Origin: Pseudoalteromonas sp. H105
GTDB lineage: Bacteria; Pseudomonadota; Gammaproteobacteria; Enterobacterales; Alteromonadaceae
NCBI RefSeq assembly: GCF_001469215.1
Contig: NZ_LOFH01000002.1
Span: 186,001 to 250,000 of the forward strand
DNA length: 64,000 nt
Reading direction: 5' to 3'
Shown here: positions 27,762-34,714 of the stretch, in pieces
Layout: every line of letters begins with the position of its first letter
How positions within the stretch are numbered: the first letter of the stretch is position 1
Translations under genes and position numbers: made by a program
Notes under the pieces: model-generated
The model's input: only the letters and a program-made list of their open reading frames with translations
What the model was told of the DNA's origin: nothing
Databases searched by the model: none

Positions 27762-27821
27762 TCATCACCGTATAAAACATTCCCATTTTCGCGTATAATC
27801 GGGAAAGTTAACGGAGCCAAT
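27762..27821 (+). promoter_or_regulatory. Leader of the tyrosine recombinase, copy A
   Basis: The segment TCATCACCGTATAAAACATT onward is repeated almost identically at 30378-30437 in front of the truncated recombinase copy. It contains TATAAT at 27794-27799 inside an imperfect inverted repeat (ATTTTC ... GAAAGT) and ends in a GGAG ribosome site 6 bp before the ATG at 27822. It may serve as promoter, autoregulatory site or recombination site. Confidence 0.6.
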
Positions 27822-28454
27822 ATGAGTAAAGTTGTAGAGTTCAAGCATCATCACAGCACCACCCCAACCATCGAAAATCGGAAAGTTCTTCCAGTCCCAC
27901 CCAAATACAGCCAAGTTCGTGAACGTGAATATCTTCTACCCGATGAAGTAAATCGCATCATCAAAGCTGCAAAGAATGTCGGACGCCATGGTCACAGAGA
28001 TATGACAATGGTGATGATGAGTTACCGTCATGCATTGCGTGTGTCTGAGTTGGTCAATTTGAAGTGGTCGCAGATTGATTTGAACCAAGGTTTGATTCAT
28101 GTGAACCGACTGAAGAATGGCGTTGCCAGTGTTCATCCATTATCAGGTGACGAAATTCGGGCATTACGTAAACTGAAACGTGATTACCCCGACACCCAAT
28201 ACATTTTCATTACTGAACGAAAAAGCCCTATAACAACCAGTACAGTTCGTAAGATGATAAAACGTGCTGGTGATAAAGCTAAGTTACCATTCCCCATCCA
28301 TCATCACATGTTAAGACATAGCACTGGCTTTGCTCTCGTGAACTCTCAACAAGATACTCGTGCCATTCAGCATTACATGGGTCACAAGAATATCCAGCAC
28401 ACTGTTCGCTATACAGAGCTTGCTGTTGGTCGGTTCGATAACTTCTGGAATTAA
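27822..28454 (+). CDS. Small tyrosine recombinase (integrase/FimB-like)
   Basis: 210 residues from the ATG at 27822, which has GGAG upstream; the frame is open to 27747 but without support. Nearly the whole protein is the catalytic domain: Arg in HALRVSELVNLKW near residue 72, Lys in RLKNG, His and Arg in HMLRHSTG near 162-165, His in MGHKN, and the nucleophilic Tyr in RYTEL near 196. All active-site residues are present, so it should be able to cut and rejoin DNA. The arm-binding domain of phage integrases is lacking, as in FimB/FimE inversion enzymes. It sits between toxin-immunity cassettes. Confidence 0.88.
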   Translation: MSKVVEFKHHHSTTPTIENRKVLPVPPKYSQVREREYLLPDEVNRIIKAAKNVGRHGHRDMTMVMMSYRHALRVSELVNLKWSQIDLNQGLIHVNRLKNGVASVHPLSGDEIRALRKLKRDYPDTQYIFITERKSPITTSTVRKMIKRAGDKAKLPFPIHHHMLRHSTGFALVNSQQDTRAIQHYMGHKNIQHTVRYTELAVGRFDNFWN

Positions 28455-28469
28455 CATTACTAGCAATCT
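28455..28469 (+). repeat. 15-bp direct repeat CATTACTAGCAATCT, copy 1
   Basis: It begins at the base after the recombinase stop codon. The same 15 bp recur at 30363-30377, just before the leader of the truncated recombinase. Here the repeat is part of a larger imperfect palindrome (ACTAGCAAT ... ATTGCT ... ACTAGT, 28459-28488). The two copies bracket the second toxin-immunity pair. Confidence 0.6.
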
Positions 28470-28485
28470 GACATTGCTGATGACT

Positions 28486-28598
28486 AGTGTAGTTTTGGTG
28501 TAGCAGTGTAGTTTTAGCCCCCTTTTTTATAAACTATTCATAGAGAAAAATTTAAAATAGTTTTGTTAAATGAAAGGTAAAACTACACTAACTACACT
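28486..28598. repeat. Cluster of GTGTAG motifs in inverted arrangement
   Basis: AGTGTAGTTTT occurs twice and GGTGTAG once within 28486-28515. The inverted form AAAACTACACT followed by AACTACACT lies at 28579-28598. Five related heptamers facing each other directly behind the recombinase gene resemble arm-type binding sites. No gene is present here. Confidence 0.5.
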
Positions 28599-29047
28599 GA
28601 TGGTTGTTAGCTATGTGGTCGGTCTCTAGTCGGCTTGCAATAACCAGCATGAAAGCCAGTGAAGATAAGGGTTAGCGTAATTGCTGGTCGGTTTCTTCCG
28701 CAAGCAATGTAAAGTGTTCAATAGGCAACCTTGTCGTGCAGCGTCCAAGTCATACTTAATATTCAAACACCATTCATCATAATCACCACCCAGTCATCTC
28801 TACACATCATCACCATCTCCGCCACTTCAACTATCCAACCCCCTATCAGCAAGCATTAGGCGGTTTTAAATTGCTACTAATACCTTGATGATAAGTTGTG
28901 GCTCTTGAAGTCTTGATGATGCTAACCAAGATAAACGCATCATGGGGTCAACTTTTGTTGATGATGATGGGCAACTATGAAATGATTACTAACGGATTGA
29001 TGATGTTGGGAAATTGGGTAGGTTAGTGTTGGACTAGCGGTAGGTGA
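28599..29047. other. Gene-free, compositionally skewed spacer in the island
   Basis: No credible reading frame is found. The plus strand is rich in CATCATC/ACC-type sequence from about 28740 to 28850 and then switches to GATGATG/TTGG-type sequence from about 28880 to 29030, giving an imperfect large-scale inverted character. Near 29027-29075 one frame reads VSVGLAVGDTVVPVEKVMHH, which may be the frameshifted upstream part of the next toxin remnant. Confidence 0.4.
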
Positions 29048-29692
29048 TACTGTTGTACCAGTGGAGAAGGTCATGCACCATTGACTGCTGAGCAAAGGCA
29101 GTTTGCAGCCGACGGTAAAATGAAGGAATATTGGAACTCCCGTCACGAGAGTGGAGACCCGTGGTCATTAGCTGGGCTCGCATTGTGGGACCCTGAACAC
29201 TCGGCTGTAACTGATGCGCATAGGGATATGGCTCAAGTTTTAAAGGGTAGGTTAATATACGATGGCGTCATGTCTGGGAAGTTATCTTCAGATGCCAGTA
29301 TTGGTGATGTAAACTCTTTTATGGAAAATGTTGGGATTGCAGTAATGAGAGGTCATGCAACTGCAGTTCAAAGGGATTTCACTGGTAAGCTAGGTGAAAG
29401 GTGGGGAGTTCTAGATAAGTATCAAGCTGCTGTTTTTCATCATAAGGTATTCTAAAACCAAGGTTTAAGTCCACACGTTTACGGAGGAACTCCAATAGGG
29501 TTTGGAGGTTATGTTCCATTCGTATCAGCACAGGCGTGGATGACAAATAAAATAGCCAATTTACCAAGTTTTGGAATTTGGTTTCCAACCAGAAACGGCG
29601 CAACAAGAGTATTTGATTCTTGGTGTGGGCATATGTGCTTTGGACAAGGCTATATATCTAATGAAGACTCGCACCATGACCCAGCAAGGTAG
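29048..29692 (+). pseudogene. Second toxin tip, 5'-truncated with an in-frame stop
   Basis: One frame is open from 29048 and reads SGEGHAPLTAEQRQFAADGK, then YWNSRHESGDPWSLAGLALW, and stops at TAA 29453-29455. The very same frame then continues NQGLSPHVYGGTPIGFGGYV, FGIWFPTRNGATRVFDSWCG and ends at 29692, 5 bp before the next gene. A single C-to-T change (CAA to TAA) would explain the break. No start codon or RHS core precedes it. The C-terminal part has no recognised fold. It is read as a decayed polymorphic-toxin tip, supported by its exported partner downstream. Confidence 0.6.
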
Positions 29693-29697
29693 GTAAT

Positions 29698-30267
29698 ATG
29701 AATATAAACATGAGATTGCTTTGCGGGATGCTCGCATTAGTTTCTTTGGCTTCCTGTTCGTCAGAGACAGAGTTTGAATTAATATCAAACCAGAAAATAT
29801 GTGTTAGCAACGAACAACTTGTTGCTGCGGATATGCTGAATTCTAGTGTCACGAAAGAGGTCACAATCACTCAAGACTTAAATGACTGGAGTAGCAACCT
29901 TTCTGGTGATGTATATGTTCACATAACGGCATCAGATAAAGCCGTTACATCAAAGTTTTTTAGTGAGCTTGAGTCACACGTAGCCATGCTGGACAAAGAC
30001 CAGTTATCAACAGTCAACAATTTGGTGAAGGTGGAAGATGAGGAGTCTGTGGGTGTATTTCACCTATTTGATTCTTCAAGTTCGCTCTCAATGAAGGGCT
30101 ATATCGGTAGTTGCTTCACCTTATCCGATACTATGGGTGAATGCACGATAACAACCAACTCTGCTAAATATCATCTAAAGGCTGATATACCACTCGCTGC
30201 GCTTGATGAGTGGGGGTTAATAAAAAAGCACCTAACAAACCTACCTAGTAGATTAAGCTGTAAGTAA
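29698..30267 (+). CDS. Candidate immunity lipoprotein of the second toxin
   Basis: 189 residues with a lipobox (LVSLASC, cysteine near residue 20), so it is membrane-anchored in the periplasm. The start has AGGTAGG upstream and lies 5 bp after the second toxin remnant. No known family is recognised. The mature part is rich in Ser, Asp and Glu with several Cys residues (SNQKICVSN, GSCFTLSDTMGEC) that could form disulfides. It ends before a perfect 19-bp hairpin. The role as immunity protein is inferred from position and export signal alone. Confidence 0.55.
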   Translation: MNINMRLLCGMLALVSLASCSSETEFELISNQKICVSNEQLVAADMLNSSVTKEVTITQDLNDWSSNLSGDVYVHITASDKAVTSKFFSELESHVAMLDKDQLSTVNNLVKVEDEESVGVFHLFDSSSSLSMKGYIGSCFTLSDTMGECTITTNSAKYHLKADIPLAALDEWGLIKKHLTNLPSRLSCK

Positions 30268-30274
30268 CCTTCAA

Positions 30275-30315
30275 AAATGATCAAAATACCAGCTTTGCTG
30301 GTATTTTGATCATTT
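30275..30315 (+). terminator. Perfect 19-bp hairpin after the second immunity gene
   Basis: The 19-nt arms at 30275-30293 and 30297-30315 pair without mismatch around the loop TTT, with AAATGATC/GATCATTT at the base. It is followed by ACACCC, not a U-run, although the stem itself ends in ATTT. It may be a terminator or a recombination or packaging structure, in the same relative position as the hairpin at 27729. Confidence 0.55.
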
Positions 30316-30362
30316 ACACCCGTTTCAATTCATCCATCATCACAGCGTCACACCTTCTTCAG

Positions 30363-30377
30363 CATTACTAGCAATCT
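30363..30377 (+). repeat. 15-bp direct repeat CATTACTAGCAATCT, copy 2
   Basis: Identical to 28455-28469. It abuts the repeated recombinase leader at 30378, so this junction combines the sequence found after one recombinase gene with the sequence found before another. Confidence 0.6.
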
Positions 30378-30437
30378 TCATCACCGTATAAAACATTCCC
30401 ACTTTCAGCTATAATCTCGAAAGTTACGGAGAACCCG
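30378..30437 (+). promoter_or_regulatory. Leader of the truncated recombinase, copy B
   Basis: Homologous to 27762-27821. It has TATAAT at about 30410-30415 inside ACTTTC ... GAAAGT, here a perfect 6-bp inverted repeat, and ends with ACGGAG and an ATG at 30438. Confidence 0.6.
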
Positions 30438-30572
30438 ATGAGTAATATCAGCAACTTAGAAGATTACAGAACACCCACCCCAAACACCGAAAACTCGAAA
30501 GTTACCAATACCCGCAAATATAAAGATGTTCGTGAACGCAAAAACAAAGAAGACACCCATCTTAATGTTTGA
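30438..30572 (+). pseudogene. 5' remnant of a second tyrosine recombinase gene
   Basis: 44 codons. About the first 35 align with the N-terminus of the intact recombinase (MSN.../MSK..., PTPNTENSKV against TPTIENRKV, KYKDVRERK against KYSQVRERE). The frame then enters the 26-bp repeat at 30546 and stops at a TGA at 30570-30572, with NKEDTHLNV as its last residues. The catalytic domain is entirely absent. Confidence 0.75.
30546..30571 (+). repeat. 26-bp repeat AAAGAAGACACCCATC..., copy 1
   Basis: It matches 31092-31117 at 25 of 26 positions. It terminates the recombinase remnant and abuts the third toxin fragment. I read it as the end of a REP-like or transposase-associated element. Confidence 0.6.
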
Positions 30573-30961
30573 GGCTGGCTAGGGAGAAAATGACTTCATT
30601 TTGCGCTGCATCACCATCTGACTGCGCAGGCCTAAGTGTTGATGAGTTCGATAGCACCCCTTTTGAGTGGTCCAAGAACAAGGGCTCCCTACACCTAGAT
30701 GACAAAATATCCAAGAAAAAACATACTGGCGCTATAGTTGAGCGTTTTGGTCCAGACAAGAAAGTTAAGTCAGTTCAATTGTTTGCAGGAGGGATTGTTT
30801 TGCAAGGAAAGACAACTACATCGGGATTAGCTGAGGTTCTTCTGCATGAATACTGGCACACATCATCACCGGGCACCGCCGCCTTCAAAGGGGGAGGTGA
30901 TTTTGAAACTCCTGCATACAAGTGGTCTCAGGCGGTAATGAATCATGATACTGGAGAGTAA
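30569..30961 (+). pseudogene. Third toxin fragment with HEYWH metallopeptidase-like motif
   Basis: The frame is open from the end of the 26-bp repeat to 30961 (about 130 codons). An ATG at 30590 preceded by AGGGAG could give a 124-residue product. LAEVLLHEYWHTSSP contains a His-Glu-x-x-His zinc motif, followed by DFETPAYKWSQAVM with a possible third ligand. The chain lacks any RHS core and looks like an excised polymorphic-toxin tip. It is followed 4 bp later by a short exported frame. The metallopeptidase assignment rests on the motif alone. Whether it is expressed is unknown. Confidence 0.5.
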
Positions 30962-30965
30962 ATTT

Positions 30966-31139
30966 ATGAGAATTTTATTGTGGTTGGCTTTTTTTTCATT
31001 CGAGTGCTTTGGTGCAACTAAGTTTGTAGATTTGAATACTGGCTATACTCTTAATATCAATCAAAAGGCTGGTGAAATAAAGAAGAGAAATAAAGAAGAC
31101 ACCCATCCTAATGTTTGTATTTTTTATATTTTGCACTAA
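30966..31139 (+). pseudogene. Truncated exported partner (immunity) of the third toxin
   Basis: 57 codons beginning with a signal-like segment, RILLWLAFFSFECFGATK, then FVDLNTGYTLNINQKAGEI. At codon 42 the frame runs into the second copy of the 26-bp repeat and reads NKEDTHPNV, the same residues that end the recombinase remnant. The natural C-terminus has been replaced by the inserted element. Confidence 0.6.
31092..31117 (+). repeat. 26-bp repeat AAAGAAGACACCCATC..., copy 2
   Basis: This copy lies 58 bp before the Y1 transposase gene and probably marks the left end of that element. A shortened echo, GATTAGGGTGTC, occurs inverted at 31161-31172 next to the transposase start. Confidence 0.6.
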
Positions 31140-31160
31140 CTTTTAATTAGTGCAAAATAT
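31126..31160. repeat. Perfect 14-bp hairpin before the REP-associated transposase
   Basis: ATATTTTGCACTAA at 31126-31139 pairs with TTAGTGCAAAATAT at 31147-31160 around CTTTTAA. RAYT-type transposases recognise such REP palindromes beside their own genes, so this may be the cognate REP. It could also end transcription from the island. Confidence 0.6.
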
Positions 31161-31174
31161 GATTAGGGTGTCAC

Positions 31175-32220
31175 ATGGCAATTGCAAGAAAGCGTCAAGT
31201 AAGTTTGGCAGATACAAAGTATTATCACTGTATTTCACGTTGTGTTCGACGTGCTTTTTTGTGCGGTGAAGATCGTTTTACAGGTCAGTCTTTTGAGCAT
31301 CACAGAGGCTGGGTTGAAGATAAGCTGCTTGGATTAGCCAAGGTATTTTGCATTGATGTATGTGCTTATGCAGTCATGAGTAACCACACTCATTTAGTGC
31401 TGTATGTAGATGATAAAAAAGCCAACAGACTTAATGACAAAGCGATTGTTATTCGCTGGCATAAACTGTGTAAAGGCACCTTGTTAACGCAGAAATACGT
31501 ACAAGGTGAGAAGCTAAGTAAAGCAGAACTCATCTTTTTTAATCAAACGGTCAAACAGTATCGCGAACGCTTATCAAGTATTAGCTGGTTTATGCGTTTG
31601 CTAAATGAAGATATAGCGCGCAAAGCAAATAAAGAAGATAACTGCACAGGTAGGTTTTACTCGCTGCCATCCATGGCGCTCACCCTTCGGGCCGCCTAAG
31701 GCGTTCAAAGTTTTTCCTTACAACTTTGTGGGAAGGAAGGTTCAAGTCACAAGCCTTGCTTGATGAAGCCGCACTCGCCGCCTGTATGGCATACGTTGAT
31801 TTAAATCCTATCAGAGCAAAAATGGCGCAAACACCGGAAGCATCGGACCACACAAGCGTACAAAAACGATTAGAAAGCGTAACAGAAGGCAAGCAACCAA
31901 AAAAACTATTGCGTTTTGCCGGCATGCCACGTCAAATTATGCCAAAAGGATTACCGTTTGAACTTAAATCCTACCTTGAACTAGTTGAATTAACAGGGCG
32001 TTGTATACGAGAAGGTAAACGCGGGTATATTGAAAGCACACATTTACCTTTACTAGAAAGAGTCAATATTTCCCCAGAAAACTGGTTAAAACTGACTACG
32101 CAACTTACGCGGGTATTTCATGGCGCAGTAGGTAGGACGACCTCACAAGAGAGTTACTGTGAAAACTTGAACAGAAAACGGCGTAGCAACGTCAGCAACA
32201 GCGAAAAGCTGTTGGCATAA
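31175..32220 (+). pseudogene. REP-associated Y1 (IS200-like) transposase, interrupted
   Basis: The 5' part (31175-31658) encodes ADTKYYHCISRCVRRAFLCG, the HUH-type metal motif in VMSNHTHLVLY and the catalytic Tyr region TVKQYRERL, and stops being homologous after CTGRF. The 3' part (from 31729) resumes WEGRFKSQALLDEAALAACM and AYVDLNPIRAKMAQTPE to 32220. A 71-bp insertion between the two shifts the frame and brings in a stop. Without it the protein would have about 324 residues, normal for this PF01797 group. The enzyme would act on single-stranded REP ends; in its present form it should be inactive. Confidence 0.85.
31659..31728. mobile_element. 71-bp REP/MITE-like insertion in the transposase gene
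   Basis: The insert, with one duplicated T at the edge, separates two halves of a conserved coding block. It is GC-rich and folds into three small hairpins: GCCAT-CC-ATGGC, CGCC-TAA-GGCG, and CAAAGTT-(9 nt)-AACTTTG. It encodes nothing. The host sequence just before it is GGTAGGTTTT, which contains GTAG. Confidence 0.7.
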
Positions 32221-32246
32221 AGTTAAAAGTCCTCAATAAGAATGAA

Positions 32247-32270
32247 AACTGCAATCATGCAGTTATTTTT
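32247..32270 (+). terminator. Terminator after the transposase
   Basis: AACTGCA at 32247-32253 pairs with TGCAGTT at 32258-32264, followed by ATTTTTA. The remainder of the spacer to 32518 is AT-rich; a further CGCTCA...TGAGCG palindrome lies near 32300 and no gene is seen. Confidence 0.65.
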
Positions 32271-32518
32271 ATGCGTGTAATTTAGGTGTAACAGTGATAA
32301 ACGCTCACTTAATGAGCGATGTGTTAGTGAAAACAGAAAAGAAATAAGTTTTTAGTCCAAAAGAGTAAACTTAGTCGCACAGTCATATTTACTTAATTAA
32401 AGTGGCTGTCTAGTTTATTTACGATTCTAGAGCCCTATGCGCGGTTATATTTAGTTTTTTATGATAATTAGTGTGCTGCTTTTATACCTTTATACAAAAG
32501 CGGCACTCTGGATTTAAT

Positions 32519-34444
32519 TTATGATTTGCCTAACCAGTAGCTGTTTTGGTAGATATTTTCCTTGTACGTTGATTCGCTATAATCGTACACGCGTTGCCAA
32601 AACAAACGGTCTAACAAGTAGTTATTGCCATCTTTGTGGAGTAACTTAAAGTTAATAAGGGAAAGGTATGTACCTGTTTCATTTGCTAAAATGCTGGTTT
32701 TACAGGTTGTAAAATCAGTTGCTTCTGGGCAGTTTGACATCATTGCAAATGTAATGCTGTTATCTTCTTCAAATTGCCAGTATGTGTTTGGTTCTAAGCT
32801 AGAAGAATTTGTAAGCCCATTTTGTGCAAAACTTAGGAAAGAACCGGTATTGTCATCATTTAAATACCAGTAAGCTGAACTGTAGCCAGAGTTATAGTCT
32901 TCGCGCAGGTAATTAAAGAAATGTTTGTAATCTGCGAGTGTTACCTCTTCTTCATCGATTACCTCAAGAAGTGGGTAACCTAGCATAGTATGGCGTTGCT
33001 CTTTATTACGTGCATGCGCTACGATTGTTTGCCCATCAAAAAGCTCAAAGAAATGTAATGTCGATTCTTCACCATTGCCTGATACTTTGATTGTCTCGCC
33101 ATTATTATCAAGGCTTAAATGCCAATTAAACGTCTCGCCCGTTTTTGGGTTGTCAAAGGATACGGTTGCATTGTCATTTGCAGAGACTAAAAAGCTTGAA
33201 GGTACATACCGAATAGCAAGGCCTTCACCTGTGTCTACTTGCCCTTGTATGAGGCGCCCTGTATAGCGTTTGCCTGTTTCTAGTGTTGGCACTGCCATAG
33301 GCTTTATTACCCTTACAGCAAAAATGCTTTCTTGCGTGTCCATAGCAGCGAGTAGTTCAGGTGTTTCAAGAATGTTATTGGCTGTTAAGTCATCATGGTA
33401 GCTTAATGAATGAGATAACTTGAGCACGAGGAATTCATTAAATTGCGCTACCACATCGGCATGCTCTAGGTTTACATCAAACTGCGCATTAAACGTATTT
33501 CCTTCATTATTTTTTTGAAGCTTATCAATGGTGGCAACTGTTTTAGCTGAGTTTATTGTGAGTCGAGTACCTTGTAATACAGCAGAGAAGTCGACGTATT
33601 CTGCGTCTGTTGTTGTACCCGCGCTATCATACATAGGTAACGAAATTGCAATTTGCGTTTCAAAAAAGCTGTCTTCACTTTCTGCGTTTAAGTGACTCAC
33701 TATCTTGTATGATGAAATTGAGTGATTAGTGTAATACCCCGAAGAAATAGCCGAAGGAATATCTTTATAAAGCGTGACTACTTCACCTTTATCTTCAGTC
33801 ACATTAAAAAATTCAACGCGAATCGCATCATCACGCTTTGCAAGCACATCAATTTCTATTAGCTCTCTTTGCGCACAGCCGTCTCCAATACAATTTGGTA
33901 CGAACTGCGTGCTTAATGTAATGACATCAGGGTTAGCCCAAAGAAAACTGCTTAAAATAGTGTCATTGAATAGGATGCCTCTATCTTTGGTAGCGAACGA
34001 AATAAGCATGTTTTGGTCTTCGGTGTGCCAGTTTCCTATTATTTCACTATCGTTAAGTTCTATGGGCTGCCATGCATCTCTATTTTCTTCAACGTCAACA
34101 GTTAACTGATATTGGTTACTTGCTTGGCCATCAGATAATTCAACGATAAATGTATGGCTATCAACGTCAAAAAGACTGGGGTCAACATTAAAGGTTGCTT
34201 TGTTATCACGTGTGCTAACACTCACCCATTCAGGAGGGGTTATTAGCATAGCCGTGATTGCATCATTTTGGGCATCGTAAAGATCAACCTCTAAACTAAA
34301 AGGTTGTAAGGCTTTTGTTTTAATTGATAAAGGAGCTGAGAGCGTCGGTGCGGTATTCAACTCGATTGGGTCAGTCTCTTTTTTTGTATCTTCGCAGGCA
34401 GTTAATGCCACTGCAAGCAGTGAAATGCTAATCAGCTTTTTCAT
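32519..34444 (-). CDS. Large lipoprotein with cadherin/Ig-like N-terminal domain
   Basis: 641 residues with a lipobox (LTAC near residue 16). Residues 30-120 resemble a cadherin-like or Put_Ig domain: NTAPTLSAPLSIKTKALQPF, PPEWVSVSTRDNKATFNVDP, and HTFIVELSDGQASN. Most of the remaining 500 residues are beta-strand-like with many Trp, Tyr and Asn and no recognised family; ELIGNW-type repeats are not clear. It is likely exposed at the cell surface or in the periplasm. It lies alone between the island terminator and a divergent hydrolase gene 270 bp away. The function is unknown. Confidence 0.65.
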   Translation of the reverse strand: MKKLISISLLAVALTACEDTKKETDPIELNTAPTLSAPLSIKTKALQPFSLEVDLYDAQNDAITAMLITPPEWVSVSTRDNKATFNVDPSLFDVDSHTFIVELSDGQASNQYQLTVDVEENRDAWQPIELNDSEIIGNWHTEDQNMLISFATKDRGILFNDTILSSFLWANPDVITLSTQFVPNCIGDGCAQRELIEIDVLAKRDDAIRVEFFNVTEDKGEVVTLYKDIPSAISSGYYTNHSISSYKIVSHLNAESEDSFFETQIAISLPMYDSAGTTTDAEYVDFSAVLQGTRLTINSAKTVATIDKLQKNNEGNTFNAQFDVNLEHADVVAQFNEFLVLKLSHSLSYHDDLTANNILETPELLAAMDTQESIFAVRVIKPMAVPTLETGKRYTGRLIQGQVDTGEGLAIRYVPSSFLVSANDNATVSFDNPKTGETFNWHLSLDNNGETIKVSGNGEESTLHFFELFDGQTIVAHARNKEQRHTMLGYPLLEVIDEEEVTLADYKHFFNYLREDYNSGYSSAYWYLNDDNTGSFLSFAQNGLTNSSSLEPNTYWQFEEDNSITFAMMSNCPEATDFTTCKTSILANETGTYLSLINFKLLHKDGNNYLLDRLFWQRVYDYSESTYKENIYQNSYWLGKS

Positions 34445-34714
34445 TTACATCCTTTAATATTTTGTTGTTTTTTAGCAGCAGTAATTTACCTCAATAGGGT
34501 AAAGCCGTCAAAGGCACTATGTAACTAAAAGTAAACACTTTAATTAATATTATTACTTGGCAATCGATATTTATGATTAAAAGAACACACCTCTTTTAAA
34601 TACAAAAAACACTAATTGTTAAATTAAGTGAACATTTTCAAACAAATTGCCAACATTGCTGTTACGTAAGCTCTGATACGATTAATCCAATGATTGCTAG
34701 CGGAGTAAACCAAA

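Noticed and set aside
28740-28830. CATCATCACC-rich stretch as a microsatellite or CRISPR-like array
   Set aside because: There is no regular unit length or spacer pattern; the trinucleotides are irregular.
26149-32518. tRNA or attachment site marking the island boundaries
   Set aside because: No tRNA-like sequence was found at either edge; the boundaries are terminators and AT-rich spacers.
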